In this document: positions 11,601 through 25,300 of the stretch, piece after piece
Numbering within the stretch: position 1 is the first letter of the stretch
Layout: every line of letters begins with the position of its first letter
From: Hippopus hippopus
Taxonomy: Eukaryota > Mollusca > Bivalvia > Cardiida > Cardiidae
Assembly: GCA_946811185.2 (NCBI GenBank)
Contig: OX328111.1
Span: 40,164,388-40,228,387, forward strand
Length of the DNA: 64,000 nucleotides
Direction of reading: 5' to 3'
Translations under genes and position numbers: made by a program
Notes under the pieces: generated by a model
Databases searched by the model: none
Seen by the model: only the letters and a program-made list of their open reading frames with translations
Told to the model about the DNA's origin: nothing

Positions 11601-13210
11601 TTTGCATAACTTTACGCCAACTCATACTATCGGGTTAAGCATGAATTGTATGTGTGTATATATACATTTGAGCAGCACTCTGGCAAAAGGGGTCTTAATG
11701 CAATTCCGTAATGCATTACACCAAGCAAGCCATCAAAGACTTATGGATCCATAATAGGCACCTTTTTTTTTAACAACCAACGAGGCACACTGGTCCTTGG
11801 ACATACAGAAAATTTACCGATAGCGAAAAGTATCGGCCAGTCTGACCTGCATTAAGCCCCCCTTTGCCAGAGCATGGCTCATTTATCATCCAAAATAATA
11901 TGCGTAAATCTACCCAGTCAAGTGAAAGGTAGTCATGGACGCAACCGACTGCGCTATCGGGCTCGGAAGTCGAGTTGAAATGGAAGCAGTTGGCATAGCT
12001 AACCCGTGAACCGCTCAACCCGAATTAAACTGCTTATACGTACGGTAACTTCAGAATAAGACCAGACTGCATAGATTGTAGTCTGTTTCTTACAGTGTGT
12101 GCTTCTTCTGACAGGAAGAACCTTGAAATTGTAATACTAGTTTTACTGAGTGAGAATGTCCATTTAATTTTTTTTATCACCACAAAGGTCAAATCTTATC
12201 CTGCTAAATACGTAATTAAAATAAAATTTTTAATTCGATATTAAAAACCCAAATATTGCTATGATGTTTTGGGGAATAATATCTCCTAATCGGACAGTGT
12301 AGATCCAAGATCAGACTGCACGTTCTGTTCTACAGTGTCCGCAAAAGGTCAGTGAGTTAAGGGTTAAGTTCGTAAAGGAGGTCTAGATGAAAGGGTGGTC
12401 CTTATTCTGAAAATCACGTGTCCTTCACCAGAAACCTAAGTTGTGGGCTCCCAAAAAATGTCTCAATAAGACAATTTGCATAGGTACCCACAACGTAGTT
12501 TATGGTGAAGAGCGTGATTTTTTTTTGCCTTTGAAATCCTACAACAATCTTTGTAATATTGCTGTTATCATGTACAGAACACACTTCTCGGCATGTCACC
12601 GGAATGAAAAGCTGTTTTGTTTATTTCGTTATTTAAGTTATAAATGTCAGTTTAACTATATGTATACAGGAATCTAATGGCACTTTGTTTACATATCCGA
12701 TAATCAATTACAACAAAACATTGGTTTTAAAAAGAGACTCTTAGGCTGCTAATCGTGAAGCATGGACCTTTTGCGGACAGTGTAGATCCAGATCAGACTG
12801 CACAAAACGTGCAGTCTGATCTTGGATCTAAACTGTCCGTAAAGGAGATATTTTCCCCCAAAATACCCTTGAAATAGCATCATTTGTTCTTTTATTATCG
12901 GATTGAAAGTTTCATTTCACTTATTTAGCAGGTTAAGGGTTAATCTGAAATGATAGTGTTGTTTAAACTGAACTAGATAGAGCTATAACTTGCTTTCAGA
13001 CAACAATGTTACCTCTGGGAAATTTCAAAACCATTTTTTCCCGATGTGTAAACAGAATGCCACCAGATTGTTGTTTTACAATAGGCATAAATGGCTAGTG
13101 CTTCTTGATTTATAGCCTACATTCGACACATTTTCCAACCCACTGGCTGCTTTCTCACATTCATACAAAGCAAAGAGAACTGCCCCGTATCTGTCTGTAT
13201 GTCTGTCGGT

Positions 13211-13241
<31 letters not shown>

Positions 13242-13348
13242 AGCCCTCTCTATTACTTAAAAAATTAAAGTAGGATAATATAATAGTATACATTCAAATA
13301 ATGCTATCAGTCTGATATTACTGTTAAAGCTTAAATATGATTTCTCTT

Positions 13349-13384
<36 letters not shown>

Positions 13385-16300
13385 TAACAACATCATCTTC
13401 TTCTACTACTACTGTTACTACTACTACTACTTCTCCTACTACTTCTACTACTACTTCTTCTTCAGGCTTCTTTTTCCTCTTTTCCTTCTTCTTCTTCTCC
13501 TCCTCCTTATCTAAATCCCCCTCTTGTATCTGAATTATTTCAGTTTCAGATTCTGTTTTAAAAAGACTGCACATCATTAAAAAATAGTTGCGAGGTTGTT
13601 TAAAGTTGTTTATTGCATGTCAAAAACCCATTTTCACGATTTATTATAGAATCAGTTTGAAAGAAGGCGGAAGCGCTGGCGGTTTTGAACATCCGGAATG
13701 CTCCCTGTTTTATGGATGGAACGTAAACATGGTCTATAAATAATCTGAAAATATCATGGAAAACCGATATTGCGTGATATTTGTAGAATAAATCAAAGGT
13801 TCTACGCATGTTCAACTCTTTACCAAACGATGGAGTTTTAGACTGGTTCAAATTAAAAGCCTTCGCAAACTAAAAACTAAATGTTGCATAAATAAGGGGA
13901 TTTGTATTTAAAAAAAAAGGGGGGGGGGCGGAGTAGGAGATATTATGAGAAGAGGAGAATTTGAACGTTAATATTTTCTCATACTGTTTTCAAAGGATTT
14001 CCTCCTCAGGGTCTTTAAAATACGGAATTGGTGGGTAAAACGTTATTTTTTTTCAGAGCCAAATATTTAAAACCGAACTCGACAGCTCAAAATACGATCC
14101 ACTGAATCTTAGGAAGATTTTAATCCTATTGGCTGGACAAAGATACAAGATCACACTGCATGTTCTGTGCAGCCTGGTCTTGATCCATACTGTCCGTAAA
14201 GACTGTATGTATAGTGTCATGGTGTAGTTTTCATCTATGTCACCGACGAAATCAAATCTTCAAAAGACAAAATTGAAGTTCGTCCATTTCAAAAACATTT
14301 GTAGACATCAAACCAAATTTGCCATAAATCCGAAACTTGTCTGTAAAACGGTAGAAAACATTGTGGGAAAAAGGAGAAAATGCTGTTTATCAGCATTTTA
14401 TCCTTTTTCCACAATATTTACAAAAGGTTTTCTCCTTTAAGGTGGTAAAACACCCAGTAAAACTTGTCCGTAAGGCGGTAGAAAACATTGTGGGAAAAGG
14501 GAGAAAATGCTGGTTACCAGCATTTTCTCCTTTTTCCACAATGTTTTCAAAAGGCTTTCATCTTTAGGTTGGTCAAAACTCTATCACTCTGTTAAGGAAA
14601 CGAGACATATAAAAAACCGATAAGGCGTTTTCTGCCAATCTTGAGGAGGTTTTCGTATGGAGACAATCATTGTAAATTTCGAACATCGCAGATGGACATT
14701 ATCTTTCAAATTTTCTGGGATGAAAAAGTTGAAATAATCTGTCTGGAATTCGTGTTTTATTTCAGACTAATCAGACTCAATCCAGAAAAGCAGTTTGTAA
14801 TCTTAACTTGAAATGATGAAACGACTACAAGAAGAACGAGGACGGTGATGACGAGGAAAATTTCGACCACCGCCAGAATCACAACCACCATCACATCATT
14901 ATCATCATTGTGAGCGTTCGTGTGATCATCATCATCATCAGCACTCTAAACAACAACAACAGCAACAACAGCGACAACAACAACAACAACAACACAAACC
15001 AAATGCCTACCTATCCGACCGCAAACCATTCTTAAGAACATTCTTAGTCTTATTCTCAAAGACTTTCTAAATTTGAAAGTAAGACAGCTTCTGATTAGCT
15101 CATTCCATCCGCCCGATCCATGACATTCCTATTGTCTTACAACCGACTGAATTATGAGGAAGAGTGGTACTTGGACACGCAGAAAATTTACAACATGCAA
15201 TCTTTGGACACAGGTCAGCCTGCACAGACTATGCACCAACCCATCTCCTTTTTTAGTGTGTGTGTGGGGTGGAGGTGGGGTTGGTGTGTGTGTAGGTTGG
15301 CTGTCAGTGGGTGTGTGTGTGTGTGTGTGTGTGTGTTTGTACTCCTTTTTCCACAATGTTTTGAGAATTCTATTTCCACAGGGTCGTAAGAAACTGTGCA
15401 GGTATCACGAAAACAAATACAGACTTTATCGCGTAAGCAAGAAAAAGATTAACGGACGGACGGACAGAAAGACGCACGACAGCAACCACGCCACAACAAA
15501 AGCTGTGGTGATCTTCGGCCAGTAGGGCTAAAAATTTATTTTGCGTTCGCAGATACTTTTGATATAAACGAGTCTAAAGTACCATGGTTTCGGTAAATTT
15601 GTCTTGAATGAGAACAAATTTAGAATATTCCTTTCACGCAGAGTAATATTGACTTTCTCATTATTTGCTTCCCTAACGAGCAACCTCAAGGCAATATTAT
15701 TACAAAATCAAAGAATCTTACCCATCTGGCTCCACGCAATTTGTCCTCCTTTGATAATGATCTCTGGCTTCGCACCAAAGAAAGCCGGGTTCCAAATAAC
15801 AAGGTCTGCAAGTTTTTCGGTCTAAAAATAGAATTTGAAATTAAACGGGCTGCTGCATTAGAGATGAAAAGACGTTGGTCTGTTATGGAAATGTAATTTT
15901 CGAAGTCTTTCATCATTAGCGGTCCCTTCCTGGATAAGGTAAATTGACATGGAAAACAGACATCGGCGTCATTCTCTGTGAAAAGGGGCTTAATGCATCT
16001 GCAAAAAAGTATCGACCCAGTTCAGCCTGCGCAATCCGCGCAGGCTGACCTGGACCGAAACTTTTTGAAATTTATCGATTTTCTGCATGTCCGAGGACCA
16101 GTTTAACTCATGATTCAGTTGAATGCTAGATAAAATGGACCTAATGGATCTACGATCATATGACGACTTATTTGGTATCAATCATTACGGAGATATACTA
16201 GTATTATGCCCCATTTTTGCCAGAGCATAGCCCATTTGTATTTCCTTTCACCCTTAGACCGCCGAATAAACCCAGCATACATTTTATTCCAGAAATAAGT

Positions 16301-19300
16301 CCCTAACAAGAGAGATTTCGAGGCTGATACTGCCAATAATGTCTTAGCAAAACTGCACAGGTCAAAGATCAGACCTTTACATTTTGTGCAGTCTGATTTC
16401 GATCTCCACTGGCTGAAAAAGCAATAGTTGTGAAAGGCGTTTTGGGGGTAACTGCAGTTCGGGTTTACCGTTCTTTGTCAGTCAAATAATTACAGTAAGT
16501 CATGGAATAAGTCATTTTTTAAATGATTACCTATCGATATATTGTCAAGTCGATTGACTAGTCTATCGATTTTAGTCAGGTCCATTATATTTGCCATCCA
16601 GTGAAAAAAAAAAACGCTTACAAAAACAGTCACGACTTTGAGGAAGAAGGCTTTTGAAAACATTGTTGGAAAGGAGAAAATGCATTTTCTCCTTTTCCTA
16701 CAGTGTTTTCTACCCTATCAAGGGCTACTTTCTTCATTTGAATCACCGTCTGCAAATGCTTTAAATTTGGAAATGTCCAAAATTTTATCGTTTGGTACAA
16801 AGTTAAGTTCATCGACTTATGTAACGATGTCAGTCAGGTTCATCGACTCAGCATTAGAATTGACTAAGCTTTAGATGTCAAAAAAATTGATCGACTAAGC
16901 CATTGAGAAAGCCAATTTGATCAGCTTACCTATTATATAAGACAAGTTGATTGATTTTTTGGCAGAGAAAGGAATAAATCCTGATGTACTGCAGGTCGTC
17001 AAGAATTTCAGTTCAGCAAAGACTTGACCTTGCAGCCCCTAAATCACAAGCCTCTCAGATTACCAAGTTTCTGAGGGTCGTCCCTTTAGACTGGTTCACA
17101 TCTCTCAGCTTGGTCTTACTTGGCCCATATTTACCATCTATTCCATAATCAACTCCTAGTTTTATTCTGATCGCCAAAACTATTTGGTTAAGCCAATCAG
17201 ACTAGTTTAGCCAATCAGAAATTAATGTTACTCTTTACACTTTCAAAATTCTATAGACTTCGACTAAGAACCCATGTTAGAACTGACCCCCGGTCCGTAT
17301 TCACAAACCACTCTTAGGAATATTCTTTGTCTTATTCTCAAAGATTGTCTAGATTTGAAATTACAACAACTTCTAAACTAAATGGTTTAGCCAATCGGAA
17401 GTTGTGTTACTTTCAAATTTAGAAGGCTCTGGAGAATAAGACTAAGAACGTCCTTAAGAATCCTTGGTAAATACGGGCCCTAGAATTGCTAGCCTTATCT
17501 TGACAATTACTAGATATACAGTCTGTTTTTGACATTATAATTACCTCGACTGATCCAATTAAGGAATTCATCCCATGTGCTATGGCTGGATTTATCGTGT
17601 ATTTCGCAACGTACCGCTTGATCCGCAGGTTATCGTTGTCTCCCTATAAAATTATAAGAAAAGTTAAAGAGACTACCACTACATGTAGGATTAACAATCA
17701 AGAGTTCCATGGTTCGATCCTCACCCGAGGAACTCAGCAAAAATAAACAGACTTAACAGTTAACAGTCTTAGGTCCCTTATTTTGCTAAGCTGAGTCTGA
17801 AACTGTGTTAACTCAGGATTTGAGAATATTACTTAAATTTGTTAATGTTAGTAAAATACGTCTCACATAACGAACTCAACTTAAGTAGGAAAATATGTAC
17901 ATCAGAGGACTTGAGCAAAGTAAGAAGTGTCTTGCCCAAGGACACTACTGTGAAAAACCCAATGGAGCCAGTGAGGCTCGAACCGGGGGCCTCCAGGTCA
18001 CGAGTCCTATACTTTACCACTGAGCCACACAGGACCCCGTGAGTTTTTGCGATGATATGAATATCATAATTGTAAAAGCGGCGTAAGAATGCTACTATTG
18101 GTAGTAATGATGAAGAGGTGAGGACTGATGGCGAGGATATAATAATAGTGTTGATGATCTGTTGCTATCATCTGTAAGAAACAAAAGATACGGCGTCTGT
18201 GCCCGAGATCTGGTGCACACATGCACACCTTTTCAGAGCAGCTTGACTTTCGAACCTGGCGTTTAAAACCAAACTCTGTACATAGTCTCACCATGGTGAG
18301 CACATTAGTATGTATTCTTTTCTAAAGATAAGATCAAAAGTAATGGAACGGACACGATTAAAATTCTAAGAGCATTTGACCTTTGACCATCCCCCACCCT
18401 GCAATCACTTCAGCTCTGCACCTTTTCTCATCAAGGTAAAGACATGCGTGAAAAATAAAACCTCTTTAGTTTAACAACCGACTAGATCTGCAGGTAGAAT
18501 ATCCTTTGACGTGCAGAAAATTTACAAATAGCAAAAAGTGTCGAACCATGTCAGCCTGCGCGGATTGCGCAGGCTGACACGAGTCGATACTTTGTGCAGA
18601 TGCATTAAGCCCCCTTTTCACAGAGTATAGCTCAATTATTTTAGTTGCAAATATCTATTACTTCCGCCTGACATTTTCGGTCACTTCCCCCCAACAGAGT
18701 TAACCTCATTCACAAATAAAAGCACTGACAGCACCGAAAAAAAAAAAAAAACGGCAAAACATGGTACCGTATAAATACGTTACAGAAAACGGTTTTGCAC
18801 GAATGGTTCTTTTTGTTGCTTTCAACAGGTTTTCGGTCATAAATCACGGCGACAGTTCACTTATTTGCGTGTTTCTTCGGTCTTAAAAAGGCTGGGTCTC
18901 TGTACTTCTGTGTCCAAAGACATTACAACACGACTTGTCCAGCGAACCTAGAACCTCTTCATTACAAATCCAATAGTATCACGAGTATCTTCTAAATTAT
19001 TCATAGCTTTATCCACTCTCTCACCTACTGACATTTCCTGTCATCCATTTTTCACATCAAAAGCAATATTTTTCATGACATACTGTTCAATTATTCATGA
19101 TTTTTTGTAGTATACTAGTATCGTTTATATACAGAAGCTATGCTCTGGCAAATGGAGGTTTAATGCATCTCCGTGATGATCTATACAAGCAAGTCATCGT
19201 TTGATTATGGATCCATAAAATCCGTTGTGTCTTACATTATGACTGAATCTGGAGATAGACTGGTCCTTGGAAATGTAGAAAAAATTGACCAATAGCAAAA

Positions 19301-22300
19301 ATTTTCGATCCATGTCAGCCTGCGCGGATTGCGCAGGCTGACATGGATCGATACTTTTTGTAGATGCGTTAAGCCTCCTTTTCACAAAGCATAGCATATA
19401 ATGTGTTCTCATTTGTAATTTAAGGGTGTTATACTGTTCATTGCAACTTTGTACTGTGGCAGCTCATAAATAATATACTTTATCTAATTAACTTTTAAAC
19501 AGAAATCTGATTGTTTTTGTGAGCATTATAGATCATGACCAGGCTGTCCTTTTGCGACCTGTGTAGATAAAGATCAGACTGCATATTCTGTAGAGTCTGA
19601 TTTTAGATCTACACTGTCCAATATCATTCGAGACATCTTGGCACAGACAAGTGTTAAATCTGCAAATCTGAAAACTTTCCATTGGCATCATCTTCTCGTA
19701 CCATTACATCTACCCAGAAGCCTTAGTATTAACTCTAAGAAAACTGGTTCCACGATATCAACTATTTCAATTTGGGTAAACAGCCGAAACTAGAGCTGTC
19801 ACTGAATGTGACTTAATACCCCCGCCAGCGCTTTGACAGAAACAGGCAATTTAACAAAATTTTTTTCTAAGTTCAAGGGGAGATTAAGATAATAGGGAGT
19901 AGATGACTGAAAACTGCGTCTTGCACAACTTCAGTATACAATTAATGTATCAACAAACTTTCAATACAATAGCAGCAAAACTGTAGGAGGAGTTCGCGAC
20001 ACAAAATTACTAGTATTTTGTACACAGACGGACACACGGACGGACACACGGACAGGCGGACAGACAGGCTGATTCCAGTATACCCCCGAAAACATTCGTT
20101 TTGCGGGGGTATAAATATTACAGTTTCCTGCTTATTTTGGCCATACAATAAGGCAAAGTAACCGCCAGTGTAGATATACAATCATATGGAACGTTCTTTG
20201 CAGTCTGGTTAACTTGCACGTTATAAAATATGGTTTGCTCAACACCTTCCCAAACAATCCCCAGTTATAACGACCCTGAGGAAGAAGCCTTTTGAATAGT
20301 TGTGGCACAAGGAGAAAATGCTATTTATCGGCATTCCCTCAATATTTCCATCCTATCAAGGACACTTTTTCCTCGATCTGAGCCAACTTTAACTTGTATT
20401 CCGCAAATGCTTTCAGTTTTAATAAGTCTAAAATTTTGTCCCGTGGTAAAGAGTTAACACAATTAATGTTCGTAAAATCAGTCAGTTTTTCTCAATTACT
20501 AGCTCATTTTCCTGTGTCCTTTCCAACTGTTATGGTCATTGCTGAAGCGCAAAGGTTCCTAATTCCGACTGTTCAGCCGGAAAATTAAAGCGCTGACCTT
20601 TCTGCGTAGCAGATGAAAGTTCACATGACTTCATCATAATTGCAGTCTGAATAGAGTGTGTTTTACTCAATTCTGTATAGATACCATATTCTACGGTTCT
20701 ACATCTAGCAGCTTTGAAAAAAAAACATTGCGGTAAAAGGAAAAATTGTTTGATTTGATTAGCGATTAGACCTTACTTTTTTCCCTCTATGTTTTCAATA
20801 TTATAACGATATTTTCATTTCCTTTAAAAGTATGTCCTGTGTGTAAACTACCTCGACTATACTTTGTACAAAGGGGGCTTTTAATATTCAAATGAATTCA
20901 ATACAAATATACCTGCAAAAAGTATCGACCCAGGCCAGCCTGAGAAAGAAGTATATTGATTGACTGATTGATTGATTGATTGTAATGGTGTTTTCAACAA
21001 TATTTCAGTTATATCGTGCCGACCAGAGCACCACCTACCCGTGCTTTCCTGGAGTTTCTGTTACCAGTACTTCGCAAAATATTCATCCCAAGCCACTGGC
21101 TCTTTCCCACATCACCATCATTGAAACAATGATCAGCGGTGGGGGGGGGGGGGGGGCGGAATAAATCCTGACTATCACCAATCCTCGGAATAGAAGAAAA
21201 TGGTGCTGACCAGCATTTTCTCCTTCACTCACATCGTTTTCTACTCATTCAGGTACAATTTCTTAAGTTTTGAGTCACATTTATTGTGTCATCTACTAAT
21301 GACTCATACTCACTGTAAAGGGGTATTTTAATGTGTCTACAAAAAGTATCGACCAATGTCAACCTTCGCAGTCCGCACAGGCTGACATTGGTCGGGAATT
21401 TTACCCATTTGTAAATTTCCTGCATGTCAAAAGACCAATCAACCCCCTGATTCACTCGGTTGTAAGACAGAATGGATTTGTGGATCAATAATTATGTGGT
21501 AACTTGCTTCGTATGATACGTCACAGAGAAGCATTATACCCCCTTTTGCCATAGCGCTTCTCCAATGCTTTTGATTTGGCCAAGTCTAAAATTTTGTTAT
21601 TTGGTAAAGTGTATAGAGACGTACTTGCCTTCAGGAACTTTTCAACATAACTGTCGAACCTTTCGAACGTCAATCGTTGCTTGCTGTACCTAAGCGCTGC
21701 TCGAGGACCTTTTGCGGACAGTGTAGATCAAGATCAGACTGCACAGAACGTGCAGTCTGATCTTGGATCTGCACCGTCCTATAGGAGATATTCCCCCCCC
21801 CCCCCCCCAATAAATATGAAATAGCAATATCTGGGTTTATAGTAGAGGTGGAAACTAATTCCAGTGTCCGTATTCACAAACCACTCTTAAGAACTTTTTC
21901 AGTCTTCATCTCAAACAATTTCTAGATTCGAAAGCAACACAATTTCTAATTGGTTAAACCGAATGGTTTAGCCAATCAGAAGTTGTCTTACTTTAAAAAC
22001 AGAAAATTTTTGAAGAATAACACCAAGAACGTTCTTGAGAATGGTTGGTGAATATTGACATGGTTTTATTGTAATTACCTTTTCCTCTGATAACTGACCA
22101 CGTAAAAGCTTCATTTTATCAGCTGTTTGCCATGTTCTACAAATGACTTCGCCGATTCTGCCCATAGCCTGCAAATAAATGTTTTATAATATAGCTGAAA
22201 ATTTTAAAAATACATTTCGCACGCGGATAAGATATCACATACAACAGAAAAAAAAACCGAATCTACATAGTATCGAATACGGTTCCAAGTATGGTATGAT

Positions 22301-25300
22301 GACGTATTTTGCACGTGGAACATGTACGTACTGATTTGCGATTTGATAGGTCAAAATGTTACGCTACAATATTCATCCGCCATTCATAAAAACAAAGTAA
22401 CTGCCGACTAATCCATTATTTTTTCTATCTTTTATTTTATTGTTTTCATATAAAATGTCAATAATTCTAATGTTTTGTCATTGAAAGTTGTAGTTATATG
22501 ATAAAAGGAATATTATGTTGTAGCAACTTTTATGGTCCTTGTATTTGCTTCTCGCTGCGTAAGAAAATTTGACGTCTCGCTTGACTTTCGGTCTCGCGTG
22601 ATGTCATTTTTTTTCACGCTGCTCAAGTCAAATACAAGCACTAAGAAAGTTACAACAACATAATAATCCGTATGTACTTTCGTGAATCATGTGGTTTTAA
22701 TTTTTTCTACGAGTAACTTCTGCTTTCCCTACAATCTTTTCATTAGCTTTCGTGTTTAATATGCGATTCTTCTTGGTTTTAAATTTCAAATAGAGGATAG
22801 CTATTTGGTTCAGTGTGAGATAAAAAAAAAATCATATAAAGATCACATAAAAAAAATGGATGTTTTTACAGGTGATGAAGCCACAAGTGAAAATACTGAA
22901 AATTGGCGTTTACGAATAAAGTTACACCTTGTACATCAAAACAAACATTTTTTTTTTCTTTTTCTTACATGCTAATTATGGACAAAAATGAACATTTAAA
23001 CATTCTATTTACTCCACTGCGGTTGGAAAAATGTCTAGTTGATGACGACATTAGTGTGACGCCATCGAGATCTCTTAATCCAGGTTTAAAACACCCTAAA
23101 TACGTTTTTGCGCTGTGCAGGGATACAAAACTGCGCAGCAGTAAAGTTACATCTATCATGTTATTCTCTGATATTTTTTTTCTAAAATCCATGAAATAGC
23201 ATGCCTGAAATATAGAATCTGACATAAGTTGGCCTTTAGATAAAAATTTTATTAAACCAGTCTACAAAAAAAGATATTAAAAAAAATGTTATTTAGCGAG
23301 CCTTTCACTTTTCCCCTCAAAAGCGAAGGAATGTCAGATTCTATTCGTAATATAACAGTTTCTCAAGAATTATAGTTTATGCCCTGCTAACATTACCCTA
23401 CACGAACATGTGTAATGAAATTTACATGAAGACTATTTGTTTCTTTCACAGATGTGTATATCATAAACTAAAAAAAAAAATTTCCAAAGAAACTTGCACA
23501 TAATGTTTTTATTTTACATCTATTGATGCTAAAACTTGTAGCTTTGTGAGCATTATCAGTTTTGACAGTTGATTTCATACAGGAATCTGGGTCAGCAATG
23601 CTATAGAAATGAGCTGTATATTTACAGAGCACGACTAAATACGGCACTATTCTAAAACGTTTTGAGATAAGAAAATTTGTAATGGCTGTATTACACTGAA
23701 AACAAGGGAAGCTATGTGACAAAAGCATTCTTTTTTTCAAAGTTGTCTGCTGTTAACCTTTAATCATTGTATGGTGTTTAACGCCAGTGTACCTATCCAT
23801 GCTTTCCTGGAGTCTTCTACCAGTACTCCGCACAATTTTCTTTCCAAGCCACTAACTGCTTTCCCACATAATCATCGTCGAAACAATGGTCAGCGGTGGG
23901 AGAGGAATGAATCCTGTCGCAATGACTATCATCAATCCTCGGAAAGAAATTGGCCGAGCCAGGGGTCGTAGCCAGGGATCGAACCCTGGACCCCGTGTTC
24001 TCAAGTCGTGCACGCTACCGACTGAGCTACCGGGGCTCGGCTGCTGTTAACTTTATCCTGCTAAATAAGTGAACTTTAACTTTCAAGCCGTCAGTTAAAA
24101 CCTCAATAATACTACTTCAAACTTATTTTCTGGAGAAAAGTAGTTCCTTATCAGACAGTGTAGATCCAAGGTCAGACTGCACGTTCTGTGCAGTCTGACC
24201 TTAATCTACACTGTCTGCAAAAACGTCAATGAGTCCAAAGATTAATTTGTTTCAAGCGGTTATGACTAATACTAATTCGTATATCAGTTTCGTCTGCATG
24301 TCACGTTATGATGTTCCTAGATCTAGTTAGTGCATCGATTACAATTGCGCACAGTATTGTTCTTGTAATTAACACTTTGCCAGACGACAAAATTATAGAC
24401 TCTTCTGAATTTACATTGTTTACAGACGACTAATGAATTGTGAGTCAAATGATGAAAATCGTCTGTGATGGGGTAGAAAACATCGATGGAAAAGAGAAAA
24501 TGATGTTTTTTTTGCCGGAATGTCCTCAGAAAAGTTACTTCAGAGCCCTGTGCTAATACTTGTAAAACCTAATAAAAGCATTCATAGAAAAATTATCACC
24601 GTGACTGAAATACTGTAGAAAACAGCTAAAAGCACCGTACATTAATTCAATAAATTAATCAATCCATGTTTTGTCTGTTTCTTTTCTCCATATTCTCAAT
24701 TAAGCATGATCCTAAATCAGCCAGTGCTATCTGATACAAGGTTGACATATAGGATTGCATGTGCATTAGCTATCATCAAGAAAAAACTATCAATATTACA
24801 CACGACAGAGAACTTGATGAGAGATGGGGACACGTAGAACAGTATTTGTCATTCTATAAGGGGCTCCTATATGTATATTTTTCCATTGTTATATGTAGGG
24901 AAATATTTGTTTTTCAATCAAGCAAACATTTAAATATTTTTGTCTATAGCTCTAACCCACACTACCAACAGTCGTAGCTAAATCATTACTTTACAATTTT
25001 AGGAACGTTAGAGCGGTGTATTTCCGGCGAAGAAATGTACCGTGTAGGTGCATATTACCTATTGTAATACAGCCTAGAGATTTGATCAACGGATCACCCA
25101 AGGTTTGCCGAATGATACGGCCCAAAATATGGTATGATGGTATGATGACGTAGCCTGTGTGCGGACTACTTTCGGCAGAGTTCCCGATGCGGTCCATTAT
25201 CTTCCGCCAGGTGGCATTTTTCAAATACACGTCTATCTGATTTGGGCATTCTTAGTACAGAAGCGGACTACTTTTCAAAACGACAACCGTTACTATGAAT

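Noticed and set aside
13257..13577. 106-codon minus-strand frame rich in Asp, Glu, Lys and Val
   Set aside because: Translation of trinucleotide microsatellites.
15154..15525. 123-codon plus-strand frame
   Set aside because: Spans an F3 fragment and a GT microsatellite; no conserved motif.
22903..23225. Overlapping 98- and 86-codon frames on both strands in intron 17
   Set aside because: No motif, no splice or coding context; symmetrical openness on both strands suggests chance.
23945..24040. tRNA-like sequence on the minus strand (A box TAGCTCAGTCGGTAG, B box GGGTTCGATCC)
   Set aside because: It is the head of a SINE-A with target duplications; not a free tRNA gene.
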